Shown in pieces: positions 23,685 through 34,900 of a stretch of DNA of 64,000 nucleotides. The notes below the pieces were generated by a model. It was not told the DNA's origin, made no database searches, and saw only the letters and a program-made list of their open reading frames with translations. This DNA is from Sambucus nigra (taxonomy: Eukaryota > Streptophyta > Magnoliopsida > Dipsacales > Adoxaceae), in contig OX422208.1 of NCBI GenBank assembly GCA_949130495.1, forward strand, positions 687,657,702 through 687,721,701, read 5' to 3'. The position numbers and the translations under genes were made by a program. Each line of letters opens with the position of its first letter. Within the stretch, counting starts at the first letter, position 1.

Positions 23685-24613
23685 TGTGACAACCCGCCTA
23701 TTAAAATAATAGGTGGCCAGCCCAATACTCCAATAATCACAGGAATCATAGATGGTCCATTCTTAGCATCACTGTCGATTAAAATATTAGTATGAGATAA
23801 CCACCAATCATTTTAGAAAACGGATTGTCAAATTTAAAAAAAAAATTTAAAAGTAAAAGAAAAGCACATAGACAATCCCATTTGTAATCGATGAATGAAG
23901 TATGACAATACTATAATTAATCACCAAATAAGCTGTCGGTGCACAGATCAATACAAATAATACATCGAGTATTAAAATTCAATATTTACCATATGATGAA
24001 TGAGTGCAATGCCTTGGGTAAACACGCCCGAATAAATATACTGAACATAACTAGAGTACAATAGAAAGGAGCGTCTACTACAAGTATCCTACAACATCCG
24101 CAATATGCTGTAGCTCCATGACAACTAGAATGGAATATGTAAATACGGGTGTCCATGCGGAAGAGCACCTGTACGGCAAGGAATATATGAAGAAACAAAG
24201 AAATATAGATACGGGTCAGGTCCCGATTTGATATGATTACCATGTGACTAAAATGCATGACAGTTAAGTGCGTAATTCTCTCGCAGATAACAATAATATT
24301 TCTGACCTCTCAATCTAGCAGCAACCTAGCGCAATATCGTGAGATGTTCTAGTTAACCCTAAGTACTAAGGGATAACTTCTCCCCAGTCTCAACACTATG
24401 CCCTATTCGTGCGTGGGGTGCCTCGCAAAGCGAAATCCAAACAAGGAACCCCCCCGATACACTACTACTTAGGCAAGGTTGATCGTTGAGATCCATTAGA
24501 TCCCTAGCACGAAATAATCAATAAGTACATGTGTGTGCATAAGTGTGGGAGGTCACATCTACAGCTAATCAAATCAAATAAAATAAAACCGATCCATCAT
24601 CTAATGGCACAAT
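23685..24613 (-). repeat. Left LTR fragment of the LARD array
   Basis: Collinear with 26236-27182 except for a ~19-bp indel near 23895. It breaks off at AATGGCACAAT, where the shared AAT joins it to interior sequence that is normally preceded by TTAGCCCTTAAT (31320-31331). This is consistent with an illegitimate deletion that removed the rest of this LTR and part of the interior. Confidence 0.88.
24411..24460 (-). other. Hairpin module, copy in left LTR fragment of the LARD
   Basis: Contains GCGTGGGGTGCCTCGCAAAG followed by CGAAATCCAAACAAGGAACC. The inner stem TCGC/GCGA has an AAA loop (TTT in element sense). The outer GGGG/CCCC can pair. It is identical in design to the copy at 26981-27030. 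Confidence 0.5.
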
Positions 24614-26220
24614 CACTCATATACGTGATTCTTGGCTAAACCTTCCAACCCAGCACTTGACCAACAGAAAAAGAAAAGAAAGAACAGAAAATAAAATGCA
24701 CATCTCTCCACTCCCAACGTCGTTAAGGTTCATGCGTGGAGCGTCTCGCCGAAGCGAAATCCAAACAAGGAACCCCTCCACACAATCCCCTTAACTAGCC
24801 GGTCGTGGAGATAAGGCACATCATACACAAGCAAGGCAAACAAGGCAAGCAAACAGAATAAAAATAAAAATAAAGGAAACTATCTACATACCGTAAACCA
24901 CCTCTATAAAGTCTCAACCTGTATCCAGGAGAGATATTATAGAACAACTAGTTCTTCTCTAGGACTAGGAATAGGATAGCCTCGCGATTTATTCGCTCGC
25001 TATCACACCAACCAATCTAAGAATATCTCTACTCGTATAATGTATATATACAAGTAGCACATACTAGACATATCACCACTCGCCCCATAACGAGTGAAAA
25101 GGAAAATACAGAACTTCCCTATCCTGGAAGCCACATAGATATATTTACTATATAAAAAAAAATGTACCGATACTATCACAAGCTCGATATACACACCCGA
25201 ATCTAGGACTAACACCATACTACTCCATCTTACCTAAGGAATTCACCATTCGCATCCTAGTTGGAAATTCCACCAATATACTAGCCAACCTCCTTGGCTA
25301 CTACCAATGGTTCCAAGACACGTCATTCTAGTCTTATCTGAACCAAACTACTTCCATCAATATCTCAACTAGGAGTCCCATCCTTTCCCGTTATCTTCAA
25401 TCGATAAGATCAGAACGCGTAGTTCCCTTGACTTCTTTAGTAAAGAGAACGTTCTACCAACCTCCCCGACCTTAGGTCCACGAGTCTTCCCCGGGTGGAT
25501 GTCCACCAATGGGGTATCATGAACACTACTTCTCCAGAAGTGTTTCCAACACTTACTTACGAGCCTAGCATTTTCACTCAAAGGCTCTCTCTATGGGCAA
25601 AACATTCCGCCCCACCATAAAGAGGCGATTATCATTTCCGCCACTTCAACCTTACTCCAATGGGTGAAAGGTTCTCCTCCAATCCTCACACCTGGTCACT
25701 TCTATACCCATCTGTTAGGCCAAAACTCTCGGGCCTCATGTTCTCACCGAAGGAGGTTACACTTCCTCTATCCAACCGAACTTCAACATGTGGTCCTTGT
25801 TAAGGACCTCTCAGCTCCGAATTGACATTGCTTGGAGTCCCAAGCATAGTAGCACTCTCTACCGATAGTGGTACTCGGGAAAACTATTTCCACTGTACTT
25901 AGTAGTCACGACATCAATATAAAATAATGCTATAAACGGAGAGACCTCCAAAGCGGCCCTTATTCCCGACCACAGCCTACAACTTATAGTAATCCCATCC
26001 TATGACGCCTTCACAACGACCTTCCTCAACGCCCTTCATCTAACGACTTACAAGTCTCACACAAATGCGCAGATGATCTTCGGGGTTCTCATACCATAGC
26101 AGGAGAACGAAATCTCACAAGAGAATTCAAAGACCTTATTCCTAAGGCTCTACATCAAATAGAGAGAAACGCAGAAGACGTAGAACATCCGCACAGATTC
26201 CTAAGGACTCTAGAACCTAA
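24614..26220 (-). other. LARD interior, left half (primer-binding-site side), non-coding
   Basis: The first ~930 bp repeat 31329-32245. The remainder (to the primer-binding site) is unique to this half. Short minus-strand frames are present in both copies, but there is no protein-family similarity. Near 26153-26175 the minus strand reads TTTCTCTCTATTTG then ATG and an immediate TAG. This resembles the pyrimidine tract plus gag start of element C (TTCTCTCTCATTTCAG-ATG), as if coding sequence had been lost just after the start codon. Confidence 0.7.
24722..24795 (-). other. Hairpin module with UUCG-type loop in LARD interior
   Basis: Three nested stems: GTTAAGG (24722-24728) with CCTTAAC (24789-24795), GTGGAG (24736-24741) with CTCCAC (24776-24781), and TCGC (24746-24749) with GCGA (24754-24757). 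In the element-sense RNA (minus strand) the inner loop reads C-UUCG-G, an exceptionally stable tetraloop. The single-stranded part AAATCCAAACAAGGAACC is constant between modules. Confidence 0.5.
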
Positions 26221-26234
26221 TGCTCTGATATCAT
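26221..26234 (-). other. Primer-binding site of the LARD (initiator tRNA-Met type)
   Basis: The minus strand reads TGATATCAGAGCAT just after the LTR end GGGTTGTCACA. One mismatch (A for G at position 3) separates it from TGGTATCAGAGC. It is followed by TAGGTTCTAGAGTCCTTAGG, the leader shared with A and C. Confidence 0.85.
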
Positions 26235-26980
26235 CTGTGACAACCCGCCTACTAAAATAATAGGTGGCCAGCCCAATACTACAATAATCACAAGAATCAT
26301 AGATGGTCCATTCTTAGCATCACCGTCGATTAAAATAATAGTATGAGATAACCACCAATCATTTTAGAAAACGAATTGTCAAATTTAAAAAAAAAATTAA
26401 AAGTAAAAGAAAAACATTTAGACAATCCCATTTGTAAAAACGGTGGGTATAAAAAATCGATGAATGAAGTATGAAAATACAATAATTAATCACCGAATAA
26501 GCTGTCGGTGCACAGACCAATACAAATAATACATCGAGTATTACAATTCAATATTTACAATATAATGAGTGAGTGCAATGCCTTGGGCAAACACGCCCGA
26601 ATAAATATACTGAACATAACTAGAGTACAGTAGAAAGGAGCGTCCACTACAAGTATCCTACAACATCCGCAATATGCTGTAGCTCCATGACAACTGGAAT
26701 GGAATATGTAAATATGTGTGTCCATGCGGAAGAGCACCTGTACGGCAAGGAATATATGCAGAAACAAAGAAATATAGATACGGGTCAGGTCCCGGTTTGA
26801 TATGATTACCATGTGACTAAAATGCATGACAGTTAAGTGCGTAATTCTCTCGCAGATAACAATAATATTTCTCACCTCTAAATCTAGCAGCAACCTAGCG
26901 CAATATCATGAGATGTTCTAGTTAGCCCTAAGTACTAAGGGCTAACTTCTCCCCAGTCTCAACACTATGCCCTATTCGCG

Positions 26981-27030
26981 CGTGGGGTGTCTCGCAAAGC
27001 GAAATCCAAACAAGGAACCCCCCCGATACA
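26981..27030 (-). other. Hairpin module, copy in the complete LARD LTR
   Basis: Inner stem TCGC (26992-26995) and GCGA (26999-27002) with an AAA loop, and outer GGGG (26984-26987) able to pair with the C run at about 27018-27024. The constant part AAATCCAAACAAGGAACC is preserved. Confidence 0.5.
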
Positions 27031-28314
27031 CTACTACTTAGGCAAGGTTGATCTTTGAGATCCATTATATCCCTAGCACGAAATAATCAATAAGTACATG
27101 TGTGTGCATAAGTGTGGGAGGTCACATCTACAGCTAATCAAATCAAATAAAATAAAACCGATCCATCATCTAATGGCACAATTCCTCATTCTTTCTTTAG
27201 GAATATACATATAACTGGTACAACATTTTATCAAATGTTTACCATTTTACTTTCATCATATACTATTTCATTTCGAAATTCCATTCCTTATCAGGAAATA
27301 AAATCATAGTTTCTATGCTCTTTGTGGCATTTTATCTCAATTACACATTTGTAAAATTTTCTTCCTTAACAGGAATATAATCATCATTATATGATCTTTA
27401 TGGCATTTCATCGTGCTCTTTGTGGCACTTTCTCATGCTCTTTATGGAATTTCATTGTGCTCTTTATGGCACCCATCATACATCAAGTCCAACTTGATTT
27501 AGAATAGTTATATTCATATATATATATATAACGATTCTAAGACCGCCCATCCGGGTTTCCCCACTGTGCGCGCCCCTAAATGGCTATCATCTTCCAGGGC
27601 CTATCACCAAGACAACCTGGGATCCTATCGAAACGTTGGGAAGCAGCCATGTGCCTGCGGGATAGTCAAGACCACACCCGAAATATCCTAACCAGGGCAG
27701 AAAAATATACAATCACAAACGCTCACATGGCCTAGGGACTATATCCACCCTGCATTCATTAGCCCGGGGGCTTCACCACAACGCGTGCAACTTCCCTTAT
27801 GATAGCGATTTAGAGAGGTGTGTATCCATAAATTAACATTTATGAAAAACATTACTTTTTCCATTTTGAAAACTTCCAATTTTATTTTTCCAAAAATCAT
27901 TCATTTAGCCATTTGGCACCAAGTTTTAGAATGTGAAATTCATTCTTATTAAGTTATATTTTATTAATGACCTAAGACCCAAAGTGCCACTAACCTCAAA
28001 TTAGCCTCGAAGAGTTCATATAATTTCATAAACCCTCAAAGTGAGTCTCCATGAAGGAGTGTCTCCCAAAAGCTCAACATTAATATTTTAACTTCCAATT
28101 TATCTTTAGGTTAGCCTCCTATATCATTCGAACTTTAACCTATACAAACTAGCCCTCGGGTAAACCCAAATATCCCATCTTAGCCTAGGACATTAGTCTA
28201 CCCAAAATAACCCTCTAAGACTCCCCATTACTTCCCAAAGGAAGGTTCCTAAACCTCGAACCTAAAAGAAAAGGGCTAAAACAAAACTAGAAAAACCTCA
28301 CCTTTTCAAAAGTG

Positions 28315-28390
28315 GTCGATCGATCGACCTCTGGCCGTCGATCGATCGAAGGCCTCGATCGATCGATCCCCAAGGCTCGATCGATCGATC
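28315..28390. repeat. Cluster of four GATCGATC palindromes in the LARD LTR
   Basis: Four blocks of 10-12 bp built from GATCGATCGA are separated by short CCTCTGGCC/AAGGC-type spacers. They lie about 280-355 nt downstream of the donor motif in element orientation. The right LTR fragment keeps the last two blocks (about 32249-32284). Confidence 0.9.
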
Positions 28391-28833
28391 CTGGCGGACA
28401 GCTTCTTCTCCGAGAAGCTGTTTCGGCCATTAACGAGCCATCCAAGCTTCTACCCGCTATTTCACCCAACCACAACAACAAATACTACTATAAAATCATT
28501 TCTATACATCAAATAACCAATTATTTCTCTTCAAAACAAATTAAACTATAAGATTTAGGATTAAACACCCAAAATCAATCAAAACCCATTTATGGTTTAA
28601 ACCTCCCCAAACTTAACTACACATGCAAATTTATCACATTAAATCAATATCTAGCAAGTAAGAAACTTGCCTCGAGGTTCGTAGTCTCGGAACACCTCCG
28701 GTAGCGACGGATTCCAGCCCAAATCTTCCATTTTCTCTCTTTCTCTCCATTTCTCCCAACTCTCTCTTCTCTCTCTCTCTCTCTCTCCTTTGGCTTCTCT
28801 CACACAAATGAAGAAAAAGAAAGGGGGTGGGGG

Positions 28834-28840
28834 ATTTATA
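28834..28840 (-). promoter_or_regulatory. TATA box of the LARD LTR
   Basis: The minus strand reads CCGTATAAATCCCCC, followed by a pyrimidine stretch and then GAGAGAGAGA leader sequence. The same site is at 32734-32740 in the right LTR fragment. It is the clearest TATA box of the gypsy-type elements here. Confidence 0.6.
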
Positions 28841-29294
28841 CGGGTCTCAAAACATAAACCCCACTTTTAATTGCTAATACACCATAAAATGAATCGCAAC
28901 CACTTAATTGAGTCATAACCCCTTAAAAATGCCCGAATCTCAAAAATTACAATTGGGCACTTATTTTGACTATCTCGACTATTCTAAAAACAACCGCACC
29001 CCCTATTTTGGCATTCGGGAAAATGTGAACTATTTTGTGTTCCAGTTTCATTTTAATTCATTAATTTTACCCAATTTCATATATAGGTCATAACCGTCGT
29101 TTTACATATAACGACGCAATAATACACAATATAACGCTATTTACCTTCTCATAACGGTAAATAGACAAAACATAGTAAATATTATCCCCAAGTCTCACGG
29201 GAAATAATATTTACTCCAACATCCCCTATTTTATAAAATTAGCCCATCCGGCAAAATAGTATAAAATAGTCGCTTAAAAACTTGGGTTGTTACA

Positions 29295-29311
29295 TACTCC
29301 CCCCCTTAAAG
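29295..29311 (-). other. Polypurine tract of the LARD
   Basis: The minus strand reads TTTAAGGGGGGGAGTA directly before the LTR start TGTAACAACC. Similar tracts precede the LTRs of C (53296) and D (63216). Confidence 0.8.
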
Positions 29312-30960
29312 GGAAATTTTTCCCTCAAAATTCAGACATAACCCACAACCATATAAAGGGTATACCATACCAAAAACCGTGCTATCATACTAGCAAACCC
29401 CTCTACAATGCAGCGTCCCCATAGGACACAGACTAAGGTCATCACTAACGATCTCAGTCCACAGCCTCATGCTATAACATAGCACCAATTCGTTCCTCGG
29501 GAACTATCGATCCTACCCTTCTACTACGGGAGGAGGTACCCACACAATCTCGGCACAAATTTCCTTACTTTTCGAAACACGTTACACCCTTACTAGGGAA
29601 TAACTACACTTACTTACAATCGCTAACCCCAATACTATAAACCCTAATCGCGTGGGCGTAGCCCTTAAAAGTCTACTTGCTCAACGAGCCCCAATCTTTA
29701 AATAAATGTTCCCGGACCACTCCCAGTCCAATGGATATACTATTCGCAGTTTCCATTCCAACGAGTAGATAGGGCACACTGCCACTATACTAGGCTACAC
29801 GCGACATCATGTTTATCGAAAACGATCCGAAGTATTGTAGGAAATTTGATCCATAAAAACTACTACTCCGATCTCTCCTTTAAATTAAATCCACCCCTCC
29901 ACTTACGGGTGGTAGGATATACCCCATATCCCTACGGTTCCCATTTCTTCCTGGAAACTTTACCAGTACCTTGACACGAATATCTTGTCTCAGTTCACCA
30001 CCATCGCTAGGAACCGCATACAGTTCTAAAACTCCACCACGCAGGGCTGCGCGTACTCTCCTCTACTTAGTATGCCCATTTCCATTGAGTAAGCAGCGAT
30101 TTGTCCAATGATCCACATTTTTCTCAACTAGAATCATGACCGTTGCATTATCGAAAATTCGATAAAAATGTCCACGGATATACCCGTCCCCATTCCACAT
30201 TACTCTCTACATGCTAGTAGGTGAAAGGGTCAATCATAGACATGAACGCTCTTATAATAGCGTCCCCTCGGTTAAGCTCACTCCACTTGGCATTCCATGC
30301 CACGAATAAACTCTCAGACAGTTTTTTACTTGGCGCCTATACTACTCCCGTTCGCATTGCCTTAGAGAAAGGGAATATCCTATCGATAGTCCTTCACGAT
30401 CACAAACTTGTTGTTCGTGAAAAGACCCAAATTCCTGCCCAGGAAGTAGTGCCTCTAATTCTTTAAGGCAAATACTACCGCTATGAACTTTATATCAAGC
30501 GTGGGATGACACTTCGTAAAAGTATGAGACACACGAAGAAGAGGTCCATGCTCCCGTATTAGTACATCCCGTTCCTGGCTAAGACTCGTTTGTTAAATCC
30601 ACTCTCGATCATAACAACACGAGTGCAGGAGAAAAAGTCAGCTTATACTTCAACTCCTCAAAAGGTAGGTTACCAATGTAACCCTCTATCTATGAGAGGC
30701 CTCACCACTAATGGCCTAACATTCCGAATAGCTCGAGATCCCATACTTCTCGTTCTAGGGACCAAATCCTACCTAGAGTTAACCGACATCGTGGTCAACT
30801 CCCCACCTTCTTCCTAAAATAACGTCACATGCCCTAAAGGCCTAGCGTCCTAAGAATCCTAAGGTCAATCTATCTATCCTAGTCTAGTCGTATAACAATA
30901 ATACTAAATATATCCCTAGTGTCCAAGACCTTTCCCGAATTCCGACATTAGTTCAGTTTC

Positions 30961-31012
30961 ATGCGTGGGACGTCTCGCCGAAGCGAAATCCAAACAAGGA
31001 ACCCTCCCGTTA
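30961..31012 (-). other. Hairpin module, second type in LARD interior
   Basis: Inner stem TCGC (30975-30978) and GCGA (30983-30986) with a CGAA loop (UUCG in element sense). The outer stem GGGA/TCCC replaces GGAG/CTCC of the module at 24722. The constant part AAATCCAAACAAGGAACC is kept. Confidence 0.5.
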
Positions 31013-31439
31013 CACTACTACCTCGTATTGTTGGTCGTTGAGAAGTAACGGTCGAAGACACATGATCGGGATCGACGAAATCCTAACTCGAAACTCTACT
31101 AATACATATTTACGTCTACGTCCAACCATAACAATCGACTGAGGCATTTACTTTCAGTAAGATGCCACCAATACTTTACCCCAAAATACACATATACCTC
31201 TATACAAATGGCCTTCTCATAAGGCACAACCATAAGTCTCTATCGGACTTTCATCATCTTAGTCTTCCCCACATTGATCAGAGGAAAACTATCATAGTGC
31301 TCACATATTGCACATCAACTTAGCCCTTAATCACTCATATACGTGATTCTTGGCTAAACCTTCCAACCCAACACTTGACCAACGGAAAAAGAAAAGAAAG
31401 AACATAAAAGAAAATGCACATCTCTCCACTCCCAACGTC

Positions 31440-31513
31440 GTTAAGGTTCATGCGTGGAGCGTCTCGCCGAAGCGAAATCCAAACAAGGAACCCCTCCACA
31501 CAATCCCCTTAAC
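31440..31513 (-). other. Hairpin module, right-half copy of the 24722 module
   Basis: Same three stems as 24722-24795 (GTTAAGG 31440-31446 with CCTTAAC 31507-31513). It belongs to the segment duplicated between the two halves of the array. Confidence 0.5.
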
Positions 31514-32241
31514 TAGTCGGTCGTGGAGATAAGGCACATCATACACAAGCAAGGCAAACGGAATAAAAATAAAAATAAAGGAAACTATCTACATACCGTA
31601 AACCACCTCTATAAAGTCTCAACCTGTATCCAGGAGAGATATTATAGAACATCTTGTTCTTCTCTAGGACTAGGAATAGGATAGCCTCGCGATTTATTCG
31701 CTCTCTATCACACCAACCAATCTAAGAATATCTCTACTCGTATAATATATATATACAAGTAGCACATACTAGACATATCACCACTCGCCCCATAGCGAGT
31801 GAAAAGGAAAATACAGAACTTCCCTATCCTGGAAGCCACATAGATATATTTACTATATAAAAAAAAATGTACCGATACTATCACAAGCTCGATATACACA
31901 CCCGAATCTAGGACTAACACCATACTACTCCATCTTACCTAAGGAATGCACCATTCGCATCCTAGTTGGAAATTCCACCAATATACTAGCCAACCTCCTT
32001 GGCTACTACCAATGGTTCCAAGACACGTCATTCTAGTCTTATCTGAACCAAACTACTTCCATCAATATCTCAACTAGGAGTCCCATCCTTGCCCGTTATC
32101 TTCAATCGACAAGATCAGAACGCGTAGTTCCCTTGACTTCTTTAGTAAAGAGAACGTTCTACCAACCTCCCCGACCTTAGCACCACGAGTCTTCCCCGGG
32201 TGGATGTCCACCAATGGGGTCTCATGAACACTACTTCTCCA

Positions 32242-33196
32242 GAAGGCCTCGATCGATCGATCCCCCAGGCTCGATCGATCGATCCTGGCGGACAGCTTCT
32301 TCTCCGAGAAGCTGTTTCGGCCATTAACGAGCCATCCAAGCTTCTACCCGCTATTTCACCCAACCACAACAACAAATACTACTATAAAATCATTTCTACA
32401 CATCAAATAACCAATTATTTCTCTTCAAAACAAATTAAACTATAAGATTTAGGATTAAACACCCAAAATCAATCAAAACCCATTTATGGTTTAAACCTCC
32501 CAAAACTTAACTACACATGCAGATTTATCACATTAAATCAATATCTAGCAAGTAAGAAACTTGCCTCGAGGTTCGTAGTCTCGGAACACCTCCGGTAGCG
32601 ACGAATTCCGGCCCAAATCTTCCATTTTCTCTCTTTCTCTCCATTTCTCCCAACTCTCTCTTCTCTCTCTCTCTCTCTCTCTCTCTCCTTTGGCTTCTCT
32701 CACACAAATGAAGAAAAAGAAAGGGGGTGGGGGATTTATACGGGTCTCAAAACATAAACCCCTACTTTTAATTGCTAATACACCATCAAAATGACTCGTA
32801 ACCACTTAATTGAGTCATAACCCCTTAAAAATGCCCGAATCTCAAAAATTACAACTGGGCACTTATTTCGACTATCTCGACTATTCTAAAAACAACCGCA
32901 CCCCCTATTTTGGCATTCGGGAAAATGTGAACTATTTTGTGTTCCAGTTTCATTTTAATTCATTAATTTTACCCAATTTCATATATAGGTCATAACCATC
33001 GTTTTACATATAACGATGCAATAATACACAATATAACGCTATTTACCTTCTTATAACGGTAAATAGACAAAACATAGTAAATATTATCCCCAAGTCTCAC
33101 GGGAAATAATATTTACTACAACATCCCCTATTTTATAAAATTAGCCCATCCGGCAAAATAGTATAAAATAGTCGCTTAAAAACTTGGGTTGTTACA
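32242..33196 (-). repeat. Right LTR fragment of the LARD array
   Basis: Collinear with 28348-29294. Its outer end TTGGGTTGTTACA is intact and followed by the AGGGA duplication. It keeps the U3 box, TATA box, leader and donor motif (32559-32566). The TC/GA microsatellite is a few units longer than in the complete LTR. Confidence 0.88.
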
Positions 33197-33201
33197 AGGG
33201 A

Positions 33202-33640
33202 TTTGGGGGATTTAGGCAGGTCTAGCAGGGTTAGTCTAATCAACAAGGCCAATAAGGCCAATACCATCAGCAACGGGGACAGCATCAGAGCCCTCAGCGT
33301 TTTCAACAGGGCTAGCACGACCAGTGGCAGGGTGGTAACGTCCAACAGGGTCATGGTTCGCATGGACAGAGGGGAGGTAACTTCAGGGGACGATGTTTCG
33401 GATCTGGCAAGAATGGCCATAGGCACCAAGATTGTCCAGAGGGGGATAGGGCCCCACAGAAGCAGGGTGCCCATAATGAGCCATAGAGGCCACTCTTTCC
33501 AATCGCCCTCCCAACGCCAGATCAAGTACCAGCCCTACTATCCATCCCAGCAGCTCCAGTATAGCAGGGGTAGTTGTAGTACGAACGTGTCTACAACGTC
33601 CACCAGGAGGCAACTCCTCAGGCACCACCCGCGATTGAGG
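33202..33640 (+). pseudogene. gag: Chromovirus A gag, second part with zinc knuckle
   Basis: Continues gag after the LARD insertion. It is Gln/Gly-rich linker sequence with repeated CAACAGGG- and CAGCAACGG-type codon runs, interrupted by stops. A zinc knuckle lies at about 33388-33430, read as CFGSGKNGHRHQDC, in which the second Cys of CX2C is Ser. A Pro/Gln-rich tail follows (about 33500-33640). Confidence 0.75.
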
Positions 33641-34155
33641 GTACATTTCCTATCTATGTCACTATAGGTCGGGTTTTATTTGATACTGGGGTGACACACT
33701 GTTTTATATCTACTCATTTTTCAAAGGCCTTAGGATTATTAGCCAGATCACTGTGACATGCGTGGACTCACCACTAGGGAATGGGTTATTGATTTTCTTT
33801 ATATGCTGGGGTGTGGGAGTAGAGATTGGTAGCTTGATTTTACCAGCAGATATGTTAGTCTTAGAGATGCATGAGCACGATGTTATTATTGGCATGGATT
33901 GGCTCGCCACATATAGAGCCATGATAGATTGTTTCGGTAGGAGTATTATCTTTGCCATTCCGGAGCAGGAGATGTTTTTGGTAGCGATGCCTTGCCTAGA
34001 GGGAGGCTCTTTCGCTCATTTGTATTACATAGAGGAGGATACCTCTAAGGAGGTCATGATTCCCTTAGATTCGATCCAAATCGTTCATGAGTATTCCGAT
34101 GTATTTAAGGAGATACCAGGCCTACCCACAGTCGAGAGATAGATTTTATCACAGA
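33641..34155 (+). pseudogene. Chromovirus A aspartic protease (pseudogene)
   Basis: VLFDTGVTHCFIS at about 33671-33712 contains the catalytic DTG. A frame change follows, and the protease C-terminal motif reads VLEMHEHDVIIGMDWLATYRAMIDC (about 33858-33932, given in parts as VLEMHEHDVIIGMDWL and YRAMIDC). The segment ends near IPGLPTVER, the usual boundary (LPP-R) before reverse transcriptase. Confidence 0.8.
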
Positions 34156-34900
34156 CTTGATGCCGAATACTCGATCAGTAGCACGTGCTCTATACCGTAT
34201 GGCTCCAGCGGAAATGAAGGATTTACGGGATCAGATTGAGCAACTGTTAGGTCAGGGCTTCATTCGTAGGAGCACCTCGCCTTGGGGCTCTACAGTTTTG
34301 TTTGTGAAGAAGAGAGATAGTTCACTGAGGTTATGTGTGGATTACCGAGAGCTGAACAAGGTCACGATACGGAACAAATATCCGTTGCCTCGAATCCATG
34401 ACCTGTTTGACCAGCTGAGAGGAGGAACCTTCTTTTCGAAGATAGATTTGAGATCAGGATACCATCAGCTACGGATTAGGGAGCAGGATGTGTCAAAGAC
34501 TGCTTTTTTGACGAGATATGGATCCTACGAGTTTCGAGTTATGTCGTTTTGGCTGACAAATGCTCCATCCATATTCATGGACTTGATGAACCGAGTATTC
34601 AGAGAGTTCTTGGATCAGTTTGTCATCGTCTTCATAGATGACATCATGATATATTCACACATTGAGGATAAACATGTTGAGCATTTGAGGCAGGTTCTTC
34701 AGACTCTACGAGAGAATCAACTGTATGCTAAGTACGAGAAATGCGAATTCTGGTTACGAGAGGTGCATTTTTTGAGGCATATTATGTCAGAATTGGGGAT
34801 ATTGATTGACCCAAGCAAAGTGTCGGCAGTGAGGGAGTGGGTACAACCCACGACGCCAACGGAAGTGCGTAGTTTCTTGGGGTTAGCCGGGTAGTACAGG
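34156..34900 (+). pseudogene. Chromovirus A reverse transcriptase
   Basis: The longest intact frame of the element (34157-34894). Motifs in order: [60 protein letters not shown] (first catalytic Asp), [16 protein letters not shown], and FIDDIMIYS (the paired catalytic Asp, about 34632-34658). They are followed by the thumb and by FLGLAG. Some conserved residues are changed: MPFGL reads MSFWL. A TAG after FLGLAG ends the frame before the normally contiguous YYRRFI. Confidence 0.92.

Larger units (their letters stand above)
26695..28670 (-). other. Candidate leader intron inside the LARD LTR
   Basis: The minus-strand donor CGAG|GCAAGTTTC lies about 165 nt from the TATA box (about 135 nt from the inferred transcript start). 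The acceptor position is CATTCCAG before TTGTCATGGAGC, homologous in place to the acceptor block of C and A but with weaker sequence match. The left LTR copy has CTAG instead of CCAG. Confidence 0.35.
26236..29294 (-). repeat. Complete LTR of the LARD (3059 bp)
   Basis: On the minus strand it starts TGTAACAACCCAAG and ends GGCGGGTTGTCACA. It lies between a primer-binding site on its left and a polypurine tract on its right, so it serves both interiors. It contains the U3 box (28963-28980), a TATA box (28834-28840), a GA-rich leader (about 28745-28790), the splice-donor motif (28665-28672), four TCGATCGA palindrome clusters (28315-28390), one hairpin module (26981-27030) and the terminal box (26302-26330). 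A 61-residue antisense frame shared with the right fragment lies in U3 and is not considered a gene. Confidence 0.9.
29312..32241 (-). other. LARD interior, right half (polypurine-tract side), non-coding
   Basis: No gag, protease, polymerase or integrase motif on either strand. Short frames are present without family similarity. It includes hairpin modules at 30961-31012 and 31440-31513. It ends at a microhomology GAAG where interior sequence is joined to LTR sequence. Confidence 0.7.
23685..33196 (-). mobile_element. LARD-like non-autonomous gypsy element, rearranged tandem array (3 LTR pieces, 2 interiors)
   Basis: AGGGA flanks it at 23680-23684 and 33197-33201. The plus-strand order is LTR fragment, interior ending in a primer-binding site, complete LTR (26236-29294), polypurine tract with a second interior, LTR fragment. 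A 917-930 bp interior segment occurs in both halves (24611-25540 and 31329-32245). The reconstructed unit has LTRs of about 3.06 kb and an interior of about 3.65 kb without gag or pol, matching the definition of LARD elements. The LTR ends, primer-binding site and leader resemble chromoviruses A and C, which suggests trans-mobilisation by such elements (inference). Confidence 0.85.

Noticed and set aside
25003..25218. 71-codon minus-strand frame identical at 25003-25218 and 31708-31923
   Set aside because: Lies in the segment duplicated between the two halves of the LARD array. The composition is low-complexity hydrophobic/Tyr-rich and no family is recognised.
28908..29093. 61-codon frame present identically at 28908-29093 and 32810-32995
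   Set aside because: Both are in the U3 part of LARD LTR copies on the strand opposite to the element. Identity follows from recent duplication, not selection on protein.
32545..32805. 86-codon frame containing MEDLGRNSSLPEVFRDYEPRG on the minus strand of the LARD LTR
   Set aside because: It covers the GA-rich leader before the donor motif and is not preserved as protein in the leaders of D, C or A. At most it is an upstream ORF.
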